From positions 29,990,651 to 30,054,650 of the forward strand of contig CM060118.1 of assembly GCA_030522415.1 (NCBI GenBank): 64,000 nt of DNA, given 5' to 3'. Positions within the stretch are counted from its first letter, which is position 1; the number at the start of each line of letters is the position of its first letter. The translations under genes and the position numbers were made by a program. Shown in pieces: positions 34,691 through 45,981 of this stretch. The notes under the pieces were generated by a model that saw only the letters and a list, made by a program, of their open reading frames with translations, ran no database searches and was not told where the DNA came from. The DNA is from Channallabes apus (taxonomy: Eukaryota > Chordata > Actinopteri > Siluriformes > Clariidae).

Positions 34691-36364
34691 TAAGGTGGAG
34701 AATCAGGGGGGGGATGGGGGGGGAGTTACATTTAATAGTTAAATATCAGTTTTATTCACAATCGCAATATGTGTCAAAATAATTGCAGTGTGAATTTTTT
34801 ATCAAATTGTGCAGCCCTAGTCTGAAGCTCCTAGAGGAAGCAACTTTGTGTTTTATTTTTGGTATCAGGTGCTGTCCCCTTTCCTTACTTAACATGTTGA
34901 TTGTTGATGTTGTGTACGAGCACAAATGATGGTTTTACTCAGCCGACTGCAAAACATGATAATTGTAGTTGTACTGTAACAATGATTGATGAAGATCAGA
35001 TACTGCATTTTCTAAGAGATGCTTTTAGGAATGGCTTCTTTCTCACAACACTTTCAGATTGCTTGTTGCTATGATTTAGGCAATTAACATTTGATTATGC
35101 AAATTGAAAAAGTCAAGAAGCAACTGTGCAAGACATTCTAAGATACTCAAATTCTTTGCTTTTTTTTGCATCCTCCTCTTCCTAATTATGAAGAGGGCAC
35201 CGTGTGTTTATGGGGAATTTCTAAATGGTTAAGACTTGATCTTTTTTACCAGGCCTTAATGTGACTTATGGTCATTTCCCGATTTGTAATCAACACCTTT
35301 CTAACAGTTTTTAGTTAGTTAGTTAGTTTGTTAGTTTTGTGTTAAAGCTTTGCTTTTTCCAACGATAAGTCATGATGCAGTTATATGTCTACTACCTTAT
35401 GGGTTGTTAGGACATGGTTTAACATGGAACAGAAAAGGACCTGGAGAGTGAGAAAAAATGAAAAATGTCAGTAATGCTGCCATTAATACTTTTAAAACAA
35501 AGCTATTTTTTGTTACAACAATTAAATAGTTTGAGTGCAAATTTATATTTTGTTTGCAGAATGTTTATTTTCTAAAAGCTTTTTTTGCTCATTTTATGAC
35601 CGATTCCTATCATTTTGCAGGACCCCAAATGTTGTGAGCTAGCTACAAAAGTAGTTAGCAAAAGCCCAATAAAGAAATTCATACATGTAATTCTTTGTAA
35701 ATTGAAATATCCGAAATACTGTGACTGAACTAAACTCATGAACTAAAATGATTACGATACAATTAAAATTAACTTTGCTAATTAACTAGCAATAACTTTG
35801 CTACTCTAGTCCTAATAGTACTTTTCTTTTATATTAATTCACTACTGATGCTCATTCAGAACTTCAATCTCAATTGGATCTCCTTGCCACATTTAGACTC
35901 TAGCAGAAGTACTTGTAGTTAACGGGAAAAGAGTTTTTAGAAATTGTTAAAAGGTTAAATCAGAAAAGATCAGCTTTAATGTATGATCTAATATGATGAT
36001 TTAATGTAATGTTATATTATTATTATTATTATTATTATTTTAGGTTGAAGCCCTGACTGAAGTCTGACTGTCTATCGTACTCCTTGTGTACATTAATTTG
36101 TACTTCTTTCATCGTCAAGCAAATACACACCCTTTTCAGTAATCAGAGAGGGAAACACTGATGAGAAATCGAAAAAACATTTTTGCCTTAATAATGACTC
36201 CAGCGTGTTAAAATTCACTTAGACCATTTCAGCAGTTATTTTAGCAGTCAAAATATTAACTAATCCCAGTAAAAATATACACTTTAGCTTTTCTAATCAA
36301 TATCTGTTGGTGCAAGTATTTGTTTACATTGAGCAAGTAGTTTATTAGTACAGTAGCTTATTAT

Positions 36365-36588
36365 GTTGTTGTTTGTATTTCGGCTGCTCCCGGCAAGGGG
36401 TCATCACAGCGGAATATCCAGTCTGCACAACAACTTGGCACAGGTTTTCCGCCGGATGCCCTTCCTGACGCAACCCTCCCATTTTATCCGGGCTCGGGAC
36501 CGGCACTGCATCCAGTGGCTGGGGGGTTTGGGCACTGGCTGGGAATCGAACCTGGGCACGAACCCTACCACTGAGCCACCAATGACCT
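36365..36588 (-). mobile_element. tRNA-derived SINE, family C
   Basis: On the minus strand it begins GTCATTGGTGGCTCAGTGGT with an A box and a B box (GGTTCGATTCCC) and ends in CGGCTGCTCCCGGCAAGGGG complement text. A perfect 13-bp duplication AGTAGCTTATTAT flanks it (36352-36364, 36589-36601). Confidence 0.92.
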
Positions 36589-38076
36589 AGTAGCTTATTA
36601 TAAAGTAGATTATTAAATCCGGCACATGACTATTTATAACATCACTTTTACCAGGCTCTGAGTTCAGGACTTTAACATGCCTTCACCTCTGACTGCTGAG
36701 GATATGTTTGTATGGAAGTGGCGCTTCACAATATTGCTTGTTATTGGTGCCATGGCTTTGGAACATATGAGACGAACTGATTTTAAACAACCTGCAGGAA
36801 GAATGAACATACATTGATCTGAACATTCATCTTTTAAGGTTCACTTTTCATAGTCTATTTTTCTTCTTTTTTTTTTTGAGTTAGCCATGCTATGTCGTGC
36901 TTTTGTGAGGATTGTGGCGGCGTGTAGGTGCATTACGGTCATTTCTGTGTCTTCCACATATTCTGTCTATACACGGTTAACTACGGTTAAACATTGATTG
37001 GCTCTGTTGACATGTATAGCCACGCCATCCTCAAGGGAAAAGCGCGATATTGATCCAAAAAACCACTAGATACTGTTATGTAATCTGGCACGTAAGTGCT
37101 TACAACTTCCCTTCTACTCATCACTTTGATTTCATTTATGGTGCTGGTTTAACTTCAGGCAAAAGTTTCATTAAATTCTGTTCAGCCAGTTTTTTTGATG
37201 CTGTGACAAAATCTGGCTGGACAGACATATAGATATCACATCATCTTATTTTTGTTCCATATTTTTGAACATAGTATGTAATTATTGTAATTCTTTTGTA
37301 ATACTGCTTTTCAGCAGTAATTATGACAGATGCATAACTACAGTATGACTGACGGGTGGATATGCGGAAATAAAAGAGGAAGTGTTGCAGTGTAGTAAGT
37401 GTGGAAAGGGAGCTTTGTGTAAGTTAAGGTCAATTCTTGTTCACTTTGTCTGTCAGTTCGCCTTCTATTGTCCACTTTGTCCTGCTCCACCCAAAACACA
37501 GGGTGAACAGTTCGGCTGCTGATGCAAAACCGTCCGAAGCACTGCATGTGAGCACAAAGGTCACTCCTAAAACTCATAGTGAATTGTCCCAAAGGAAAGC
37601 GGAGTGGAAACTTCATCTGTGTTTTGACCAAGTTTAATATGATACTCCAAATAGAATCTCCCTATAGAAAAAGCAGCGGTAGTGTAACTACATGGGTTTT
37701 GTTTTTAAATTGTAGTTATAACTTGCTTGTTTTTCGGTGATGACGCCGTCTTGTTGTCCATAGGCACCTTTTTGAGAGAGAGTGAGACATGAATAGGACA
37801 AAGACCAAAGTCATCTTTCTTCATATTGCTCTCAATGAATCCTTAGATTGAAATCTGCAGCCAAAATAGAGCTCATGCTCAGCCAGTCATAAACACACAC
37901 ACACGCACACACACGCACACACACAGACGTGATCATTGCATTGCCTGTTTCACAAATACTTACACACTACTGCACATTTGTACAAATACTAACAGTGATT
38001 AGCTTACTCTCAATTACACATAAGCACTCGAGCAGAAATGACTGTGACATAAACACTCTCATGCCTGTTCTTTGAG

Positions 38077-38113
<37 letters not shown>

Positions 38114-38564
38114 ATGTTCCTGTTATAGACCAAGAAAATAACAAAACCCAAAAGTATTGACATTATTTAAAGAAAGTCATCACAACACTATGATTGTATA
38201 GAAAGATTGAAGCTAAATGATCTTTCTTCTTATTAGGATACCCAACTCAGATTAGATGTTTGTTAGTTTATAGAAGCCAGACAATCCTTTTTGTGTATGC
38301 ATACATCTGGATTTTTACACAAATCAGCAGCATGTGTTTTATTATATGATAAAAGGAATGTGACTACCTAGGCAAGGCCTGAAGCTTTCAATGCATCTAC
38401 ATATCTACAAGAGCTAGAATATTAGTACTACACATTGATTTCCACATTGATGGTGGATTTTTTTTGTAAAACAAAAATAAATAACCTGCTGCTTTATCTG
38501 GATTCACTATCATTGAAATACATTCTAATCTCCCTCTCCCTCCATCATCTTATTTCTCTCCTAG

Positions 38565-38628
38565 CCTGTTTCTCGACCAGTACAGAGCCTGCCTGGTTGA
38601 TGCTCTAAGAAGATTACTACGGCCTGAT
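38565..38628 (+). CDS. CAMKMT: CAMKMT exon f
   Basis: The acceptor TTTCTCTCCTAG closes the longest intron in the window (6.9 kb). C completes Cys; the exon then reads LFLDQYRACLVDALRRLLRPD to the donor GAT|GTAAGT. LFLDQYR is nearly invariant in the family and follows the catalytic-side DxxF signature. ALRRLLRP is the amphipathic helix typical before strand 5. Phase 0 at its end. Confidence 0.95.
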
Positions 38629-39375
38629 GTAAGTGTGTTTTGTGTGTGTGTGCGTTCGGATGCTTTGCTTGTGCTCATGTATTCTCACAGTGTAATTAGG
38701 CTCTGTGCTGTGATTGAGGGAGTAATGGAATGGCAGGGTTAATATCATGTAATACTTTAATACTTATTATGTGCAACTTGAATTGGGGTTTCTTCTATTT
38801 GATGCTCAGCTTTATCAGCTTTGTGATAAGAGACGCCCTGGCAAGAGTGACAATAAATGAATAAGCTTTAAAGATAGCAACAGATTTCATGGTGGAAGTC
38901 TTTCATGGTGGATGTCATATTAAAAAAACGTGTGCGAGAGAAATAATTCTTGTGTATATATAAGGGTGTTCAAGTCAAACCAGGACAAAGTGTTCACTTA
39001 ATTTATTTTTAGCAGGATGGATGGATGGTTGGAGCAGTGCTGGTTTGTCAGTGCTTTTGTGAGGCAGCTTATGATGTGTAACACCCTCATCATTATATTG
39101 CATTATTTCCATGTTTATGTTTACATTCTTCCAATCTCTTTTCTTTTTCACTCTCATTCTGACTGTTTAAGACCTTTTCAAATCCATACTTACATACTTT
39201 GAAGTGGAAGCATAGCTGTGCTTTGAGTGTTGAAACCGATAACAAATTTGATTTATTTTGTCATGAAAAACAATATAGCATGAAACACTATTAATGGCAA
39301 AAGCATGCCTATTTGCATGACCAGTTGCATTTTGGAAAACCAATTAAGTTTCCTTTAATGACTTGATTGAATAAA

Positions 39376-39377
<2 letters not shown>

Positions 39378-39419
<42 letters not shown>
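39378..39419. repeat. (ATT)n microsatellite
   Basis: Fourteen uninterrupted units; a run of leucines in one frame is an artefact. Confidence 0.97.
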
Positions 39420-39420
<1 letters not shown>

Positions 39421-40135
39421 GCAAACGTGTAGCCTCACGTGGAAAGTGTGTCATGAGGTCGGAGTCAAACATAAAGGCTAATAAAATAAACAGCTGTAGA
39501 AAGAGTCGATCCAACTCTTGTTTGTTGTTTGTTTGTTTGCTTCATTTGAGTCCAGACTTCAATTTCTTTGGAACAATAAAATGCTCAAAAATATGAAATA
39601 GTATTTAAAGCTGAGGGATTTCAAAGAAACCTTTGAACCTTTGAGTAATCCTCTTAGCATGGTTGGTTTGTCCGCGGCCTGTTGATCTATAAAGGGTGGG
39701 GATGCGCGATTGATTGGATTAGTTGTGCTTTAATCTTTTTGTTTATTATCTAATATAATACCTGGAAGAAATCAAATAAAATGTAATGATGCAAAACACC
39801 ACTTACGGTGAAGCTGTGTTTGATGTCGTGTCTCTTCCGCTAATGCGTCACAGACGGATAGAGCTTACATCTTTAATCACGCTCATAGGTTATTATTACC
39901 GTCAAATTCTCATGACTGCATCTGCTTCTCTTATATATAGATGAGAAAATTTATGAATGTTTCAAGTGTGGAATTTATTCACTTTGACTAAATCAGCATC
40001 TGTAGGTTAATTAAAAATATTATTTCTATGTCATAGTTTTTGCTACTGTACTATGAGTGACATGGGATCATTATATTATTTACACACACGAAAACTAAAT
40101 TCAACAGTGTCTGGATGTCACCAACACCTAATACT

Positions 40136-40497
40136 CACTCACTCTCACTCATCTTCTATACCGCTTTATCCTGTATTCAGGGTCACGGGGACCTGGAGCC
40201 TATCCCAGGAGGCTTAGGGCATGAGGCAGGGTACACCCTGGACAGGGTGCCAATTCATCGCAGAGCACACACACATATACGCTCTCATTCACACACTATG
40301 GGAAATTTGGGAACGCCAATCAGCCTACGTAATCTACATATCTTTGGACTGCGGGAGGAAACCGGAGTACCTGAAGGAAACCCACCAAACATGGGGAGAA
40401 CATGCAAACTGCATGCACACAGAGCCTGACTGGGAATTGAACCCAGCCCCTGGTGGTGCAAGGCGACAGTGCTAACCACTACACCACCGTGCCGCCT
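40136..40497 (-). mobile_element. tRNA-derived SINE, family B (minus copy)
   Basis: Complement of the 16819 SINE: head at the right (GGTGGTGTAGTGGTTAGCAC, GGGTTCAATTCCC) and tail at the left. A perfect 12-bp duplication ACACCTAATACT flanks it (40124-40135, 40498-40509). Confidence 0.95.
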
Positions 40498-41195
40498 ACA
40501 CCTAATACTACTTGTCTCAATTTAATTTAAATAAAAGGATTTTTTTTTTTTAGATTACCTTAAGATTAACAGTCTTTACTTTCAAATTTAAAGGTGTGTT
40601 CAGCTTAATATTACTTCAAAGAAACAAAATACATTTCTAATCATTTTAAAAGCTCAGTGTTTAAACGCTGATTAAAATATTTATTTCGTTAAAACCCTGT
40701 GTATGACGTGAAATCCCTGCAAGATAATGCATTTAAAAAAGAAAGAAGACAAAACTGTGAGTCTTTTTAACATGTAAATTGTTTTCTTACATTTCCGAAA
40801 TGTTTCTGAAAGGCTACTTAGGAACATGACTGTTTTCATGTTGTAGCAAAAAGTACAGTGCACAGTTCACATAGGAGTGCAGTTTAATAAGATGTGTAAT
40901 TGCTTGATTCTTATGCATAAATTAATATTAGGCAATGCTCCTGGTTTTCAACCTAATTCACATTTTAAAACCGAAATTCCCCAAAATACTTTCACGCATT
41001 CATTTTTATGTATGCAGAAATCTTAAAAAATTCTGAAAAGCTGAATACATCTTTTAAAATGTACATAAATCCTATGTTGGTATGCTTTTATATTTTGTAG
41101 TGGATCAAATGTCACCACAAGGAATATCTGACCTACCTTGTGGGGACATTGGACTGGTCCCTAAAGTTTTTGTTTATTTATTTAAGCTTTTGTTT

Positions 41196-41285
41196 ATTAG
41201 ATTAGATTAGGTTAGATTCAGCTTTATTGTGTCTGCACAAGGTAACAAAATACAGCCAAAAGATTTCAGTTAGATGCTTAGAGTT
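41196..41285 (-). repeat. LINE/SINE 3'-end scrap
   Basis: TTAGATTAGATTAGGTTAGATTCAGC followed in the next bases by TTTATTGTGTCTGCACAAGG and AACAAAATACAGCC is a common fish retroelement 3' end in inverted orientation. Only ~90 bp remain, immediately upstream of exon g. Confidence 0.6.
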
Positions 41286-41386
41286 GCATTCAGCTGTAGG
41301 TATGGCATTATATCCTGCTGAAAGTTTCTTACAAAGATATTAAGAGGAATGTGTATGTGTGTGTATATGTGTGTGCGTATACGTAG

Positions 41387-41518
41387 GGCACAGCGTTGGT
41401 GTTTGCCCCTACGAGAGGAGACACACTGACAGAATTCTGTAGACTGGCAGAAAGAGCAGGACTCCTAGTGTGCCGCTATGACAACTACGACTCAATTATA
41501 TGGGACCTGCATATAAAG
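41387..41518 (+). CDS. CAMKMT: CAMKMT exon g
   Basis: Forty-four whole codons: GTALVFAPTRGDTLTEFCRL, AERAGLLVCRYDNYDSIIWD, LHIK, ending at a fair donor AAG|GTAACT. It matches mammalian GKAMVFAPRRGNTLNQFC and AEKAGF and covers strands 5-6 of the methyltransferase fold. The acceptor GTATACGTAG is unusual: the 45 bases before it are GT-rich with frequent purines instead of a pyrimidine tract. No better AG giving the same frame was seen nearby, and the homology begins right at the junction. Confidence 0.94.
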
Positions 41519-42722
41519 GTAACTTAAAATGTCTGTGAAATGTGTGTGTTGTGTATTCTGTGTGTGATGTGCCGCATTTTTCCCAATATAGTAATATAAT
41601 AGTCATATTATTTAGTTGTAATTTTAATACAATTGTTTTAGCTTCCAATTGTGTGTGGAGCGCTGGAGGTGCAGGCTGTGTGCCCACTGTGTGTGTGTGT
41701 AAGTGTGTGTAAGTGTGTGTGTGTGTTTCTCCGTGCTCGGCACTGAACTTAAAAACCACAATCGAAATCTGAAAAGAAAGCATCTCAGGAGCCAAAGTCA
41801 GTATGTGGAAACTCAGCTAACAATGAAAAACACAAGTGATCGTCATTGCCCTTTTCAGTTGTGCCCATCTATCGGCCCAAGCACAAGGCTGGCAGCAGCA
41901 ACCGCGGAGTCCAGCTGGTTAACAGCTGGTTAATGGCACCGGCTGCCATTTTTTGCCAGCGGAGGAAGCTGTGCGGACCCATTAGGCCCCGTAGGCCTGA
42001 CGGGCAGACCTGCCCATGCCTGAGGAAAATGGTTCTGGCACTAAGTGATTTGGGCTTTATTTCCACAGCCCTTTGAGTGGCCACTTCACCACCAGTCATG
42101 GGTGGCCAGAAGTGGGTGCCGAAAAAAAAAAAAAGAAAGAAAAACAAAACAACACACACACAAAAAAAAAAAAAACAACCTTAGACGCTGAGTACATTTT
42201 GAGCTGTCTGTGAGTAGAAAGGGAGGGAGAAATGCAAAACGGAGCGATGGTTAAAGGTAGATGGAAAGCGAGCGCTAGAAATGGAAGGAAAACCTCGTTC
42301 GTTGCACGACAGAATCTTTTACAAGCTTGATTTTTGAGCTACTTCATTCTCACTGTCGTCATGTAATAATATAAACACTATAGCCAGAACACAAGGAGTG
42401 CATCATCTTCTCTGGAACATAATGGGAACGTGTGTGTGTGTGTGTGGCAGTAATCGAACCATTGAATGTTTTGCAAACTGATCAAGGAAGGTCGGAATCT
42501 TTTGCTAGTTCACAAGCTTCTTAAAATGTTCAATATATTATCAGTATTTAAATGTTTTATTCACTGTGTTCGGTCTGGGATGCACGTATACACACACACA
42601 CACACACACAAACACACACATGCGGTTCCTTAAGCCCCTAGACATACTGAATAGGAAGGAGACCACCTAGTGTGTGGATAATGATGATAACGGTGAGCAG
42701 AGTCAAGAGTTCTACTACTGCT

Positions 42723-42757
<35 letters not shown>

Positions 42758-43809
42758 CGCGTGCACTCTTTGGCTTTGCCAGCAGTATGTACAGCTGTGT
42801 AGCTGTCGATGTGATAGCAGTGAAAGCTGAAGTGGCTTCATCATATCAAAAGGTGATTAAGTCTCCGTTCTTATCGTCTGATGAGCATCTGTGTGTGTTT
42901 TTATGCTTTAATAAATTAATGCTATAGGAGAGCTATATCAAGACTATAGCTCACAAAAACCTTGGTCATAATTAGTGATAGTGTTATATACAATATTTAA
43001 ACGCTTGTTCATGTTATCAGTATTCTCACATCCTCCTACGCCGGTCACTCCTCAGCTGCTCTCTCTGATGTCCTGCAGATTGAGGCGTTTCCATTGATAC
43101 TAAAAAAAACCAACAAAAAAAAAACCTTCTTCTCCTCCCTACCCAGCACATTGTTGCAAGATATGCAGAGGGGTGTAGAGGAGTGTGGACGGGTGTGTTG
43201 GTGTGTGTGTGTGTGTGTGTGTGTGTGGCTACGGCGAGGGGGCTGCATGTTATCCTCTTATCCCCACTGTTCTGGAATAGAGCTGCAGCAGCTGGAGGAC
43301 TGCAAGCCACCTGATAATGCCACTATTTTCCGCCCGCCCGTCTTAATCTTGTTACTCAGTTGGTGGTGAAGAGAGAGTCATGAATTTTAATTCTGACAAT
43401 CCCCCCCCCCCTTTTTTTTTATAAACACACACATAAATCACACATGCAAACGCACCACACATATAAGCGTGCCTTTAAGGACGCTTCCCTTCTTCCAGCC
43501 GTCCGTCTGACTACTTGTCGTCCCTAATGTCTTCCCTCAATCCGGCTGTCCATCCGTTTCTTACGTCTGCAGTTTAAACATGCTGATTGTTGGTGTGTTC
43601 ATCGTTCTCTCAGGAATGCTTAGCAGCTCAAGAAGGAGAAGGGGGGGGGGGGGTTGGGGGCGAGTGGCAGTAAAATAAATGCCTCGAATCTTGGCGGCAG
43701 CGCGATTTAAAACGTACGAGCCGATTTATCCAGCCACCCATGAAGCTGGTTAGCAGCCTGTGATCAGGAGGAAAAGCTTTGCCTGTTAAACTTTTCACCT
43801 TTGCAAGCG

Positions 43810-43814
<5 letters not shown>

Positions 43815-43880
<66 letters not shown>
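43815..43880. repeat. (TC)33 microsatellite
   Basis: 66 uninterrupted bases. Confidence 0.98.
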
Positions 43881-43882
<2 letters not shown>

Positions 43883-44849
43883 CCTGTCTTTGCTGTGAGA
43901 TTTGAATACCGAGCATTTTGGTCCGCGCAGTGGATTTAGTGTTGGCCGACTGGCTGTCCTGATTACCGAAGGGTCACGGGTTCAACCACCGGCCGCTGCG
44001 TAGAGGAGGTGGAGAGAGCGATAACACGCATGAGGTCCAAGAGGGAAGTCTTTCATCTGCCCTCCTCCAACCACACAGCGAAGAATCCACGGCAGGATTT
44101 ATACACTGTGAATTTATATATTTCAGCTTTGAGCTGTTTTTTGAGCTGAAAATAATTCAAAGGTTAGGGCTGGATTTTGAGACTTTTCTGTAATTAGAGC
44201 TTTTACTTATCAAATCGATATTAGGTTGTGTTCAGCAAATTTTTGTCCATTTGTCAGACCTCTGTTATAATAAGAAAATATCTTTTTCCAAAGGAAAATC
44301 AAAACAAAATCAAAAACAAATTATTATTATTTTTTGAAAACAAATGAAGGAACAAAGACGTATTAGACTTTGCTCAGAGGTTGTGCTTGAAAAATTCACG
44401 ACTTCACAATTTCGTGCATCAGTTACTTGAAGCATGTATTGTCGCTTTGATTAGAAGCAGTAGATATTGTATTTTATTTCCTTAAAATAAATGTATATTT
44501 ACATATCGCACCTGTTCTATCAAACTGTTAAATCTGACAAATTCATATGAGGCAAAAAAAAACATTCTTGTAAAAAATATTATAAAGAGGCTTCACAATC
44601 TTTAGACCATATTATCGATTCCACATTATTTATAAGGAATAAATAAAACATATTCGTTTACTTTATATACCATCCGGCTTCAGTTTTCCACAATACAGTA
44701 AGATTTAAAACTAATCAAAATAAGTGCTGCTGAAATTTCATGGCCCAGCTGTGTAATTTCCAAGTGCTTGAATATACACGTTTGCACTTTTTTCCTTCCC
44801 CCCTATTTTTTTTTCTCTTTATTGTATATTTGGGCCGTGTATAACAAGC

Positions 44850-45170
44850 TGTCATGTTTGCTCTCTGTATGGAGGGTTGTGATTTTCATAACCGGATTGC
44901 ACGGTACTCGCTGAGCCCACATGGCAGATTGTGTTTGTGCTGTGGGCAAGCCGATTGGCTGAGACAGAGCACGGCTCGGCTGGCAGAGAGGAGCGTGCTG
45001 GCAGTAATGGTGTGTGCTGTGGGCCTGTTAAGGGAAAGTGGCCCCTGAGGGCCTCGAGTCTGCAATGGATGATGTCTCTCATGCAGACACCTCAGTTGTG
45101 AGTCATCGTGAAGCCGTGGTGAAGCATGGTGCTCAGTGTCTATCCCGGAGTGCTCGCCGTGTGGATGTGA
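44850..45170. promoter_or_regulatory. Candidate conserved non-coding element
   Basis: GC-balanced block upstream of the last exon with CAAGCCGATTGGCTGAGACA (CCAAT/NF-Y-like on the minus strand), GCCTGTTAAGGG and CAGTTGTGAGTCATCG (AP-1-like). Overlapping minus-strand frames of 76 and 139 codons have no recognisable product. Confidence 0.35.
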
Positions 45171-45535
45171 GCTATGCATAGGGACAGAGAGACGAAACAA
45201 GGGAACAACTAAGTTAGTGCTTGCTTTTATATGTTGATGATGAAGGAGAAACCTGTTTTTATGCATTTGTAAATGAACTACCAAAAACTTCAGAAAAACA
45301 CTCACAACATTAAAATTAATTAAAATACAAGATACCCCATGAAATGTGAAGAGAAATAGAGGGCAAATAAAAACAGCTTTCGGTGGTTAGTCCATTAGTG
45401 CCTGTAACGAAATTGTGACTTGTCGCCACCATTCTTATTCCAATTCTCTCACAGCATCTTCTCAGTCCATGAATATGTAGACTAACGTGTGCTATTTCTG
45501 GATCCTGTTTCTTATCCGTTTTTTTTTCTTTTCAG

Positions 45536-45628
45536 ATGAAAAGAGAAGGAAAGGAGGTATATGACGAGAACATCCACTATCCTGTGCTGCTCACCCTCAC
45601 CCACGTACCCAGTCCACGCCTGCTGTGA
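45536..45628 (+). CDS. CAMKMT: CAMKMT terminal coding exon h
   Basis: Strong acceptor with a long T-rich tract (TTTTTTTTCTTTTCAG). Reads MKREGKEVYDENIHYPVLLT, LTHVPSPRLL and TGA at 45626. YDENIHYPVLLTLT is the conserved last strand (YEENLHYPLLLILT in mammals). The tail after that, HVPSPRLL, is longer than the mammalian KHG by about five residues. The initial Met is internal, not a start. The open frame of 70-odd codons seen in another register over this exon and its UTR is a shadow. Confidence 0.95.
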   Translation: MKREGKEVYDENIHYPVLLTLTHVPSPRLL

Positions 45629-45830
45629 ACCTGGCAGACCTCTGCTGTGCCACCACCCCTGGCTCTGCCACTGTGATTCCCAAGGTTTATTCAACCTAGC
45701 CTTTTGTCCCACTCTTATACCCATGATGCTTTATAAAACACACAGTACGTGTCGGAGTGTGTGGGATTCAGTTGCTGTGTGAACTCATGCCTGACCTTGT
45801 TACTGTGCAATAAAAAGTGTGTAAAACAGA
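45629..45830 (+). other. CAMKMT: CAMKMT 3' untranslated region
   Basis: Runs from the TGA to about 15-20 bases past the AATAAA at 45809. It is C-rich and repeat-free for its first 130 bases. The cleavage point is inferred. A longer alternative UTR cannot be excluded, because further AATAAA motifs occur downstream (for example about 46608). Confidence 0.75.
45809..45814 (+). terminator. Polyadenylation signal AATAAA
   Basis: First canonical hexamer after the CAMKMT stop (181 bases downstream), followed at once by the GU-rich element AAGTGTGT. Confidence 0.8.
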
Positions 45831-45955
45831 GGCAAGGCCACTCGGAGCACAGCCGTCTTCCTGAGAACTGTGTTTATGGTGAAAAAGCTTAACTGTTATT
45901 GAAGAAGAAATCTATATATGGTGCAGTTAATATTGCTATTTTGAACAGGCACCTG

Positions 45956-45981
45956 CTGGATGGATGGATGGATGGATGGAT
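45956..45981. repeat. (ATGG)n microsatellite
   Basis: Six units just past the CAMKMT 3' end. Confidence 0.9.

Larger units (their letters stand above)
31663..38564 (+). other. Intron e-f (6.9 kb)
   Basis: Contains two candidate conserved blocks (31900-32220, 32870-33070), a small MITE (33869-34010), a SINE (34345-34690), another SINE (36365-36588), ATT runs at about 36017-36040 and CA runs at 37893-37924 and 38078-38111. 33290-33850, 34790-36000, 36610-37890 and 38130-38550 show no exon or known element. Confidence 0.6.
38629..41386 (+). other. Intron f-g
   Basis: Contains an ATT run (39378-39419), a minus-strand SINE (40136-40497) and a LINE 3'-tail scrap (41196-41285). The remainder (38640-39370, 39430-40120, 40510-41190) is AT-rich without recognised features. 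Confidence 0.6.
41519..45535 (+). other. Intron g-h
   Basis: Microsatellites: GT at 41690-41727, CA at 42592-42620, GT at 42725-42755 and 43198-43228, CT at 43815-43880. Complex, possibly conserved blocks lie at 41850-42120, 43660-44050 and 44850-45170. 44110-44840 is AT-rich with nothing recognised. Confidence 0.6.

Noticed and set aside
44852..45305. Minus-strand frames of 76 and 139 codons upstream of the last CAMKMT exon
   Set aside because: They overlap each other in different frames, lack recognisable motifs, and the block looks regulatory rather than coding.
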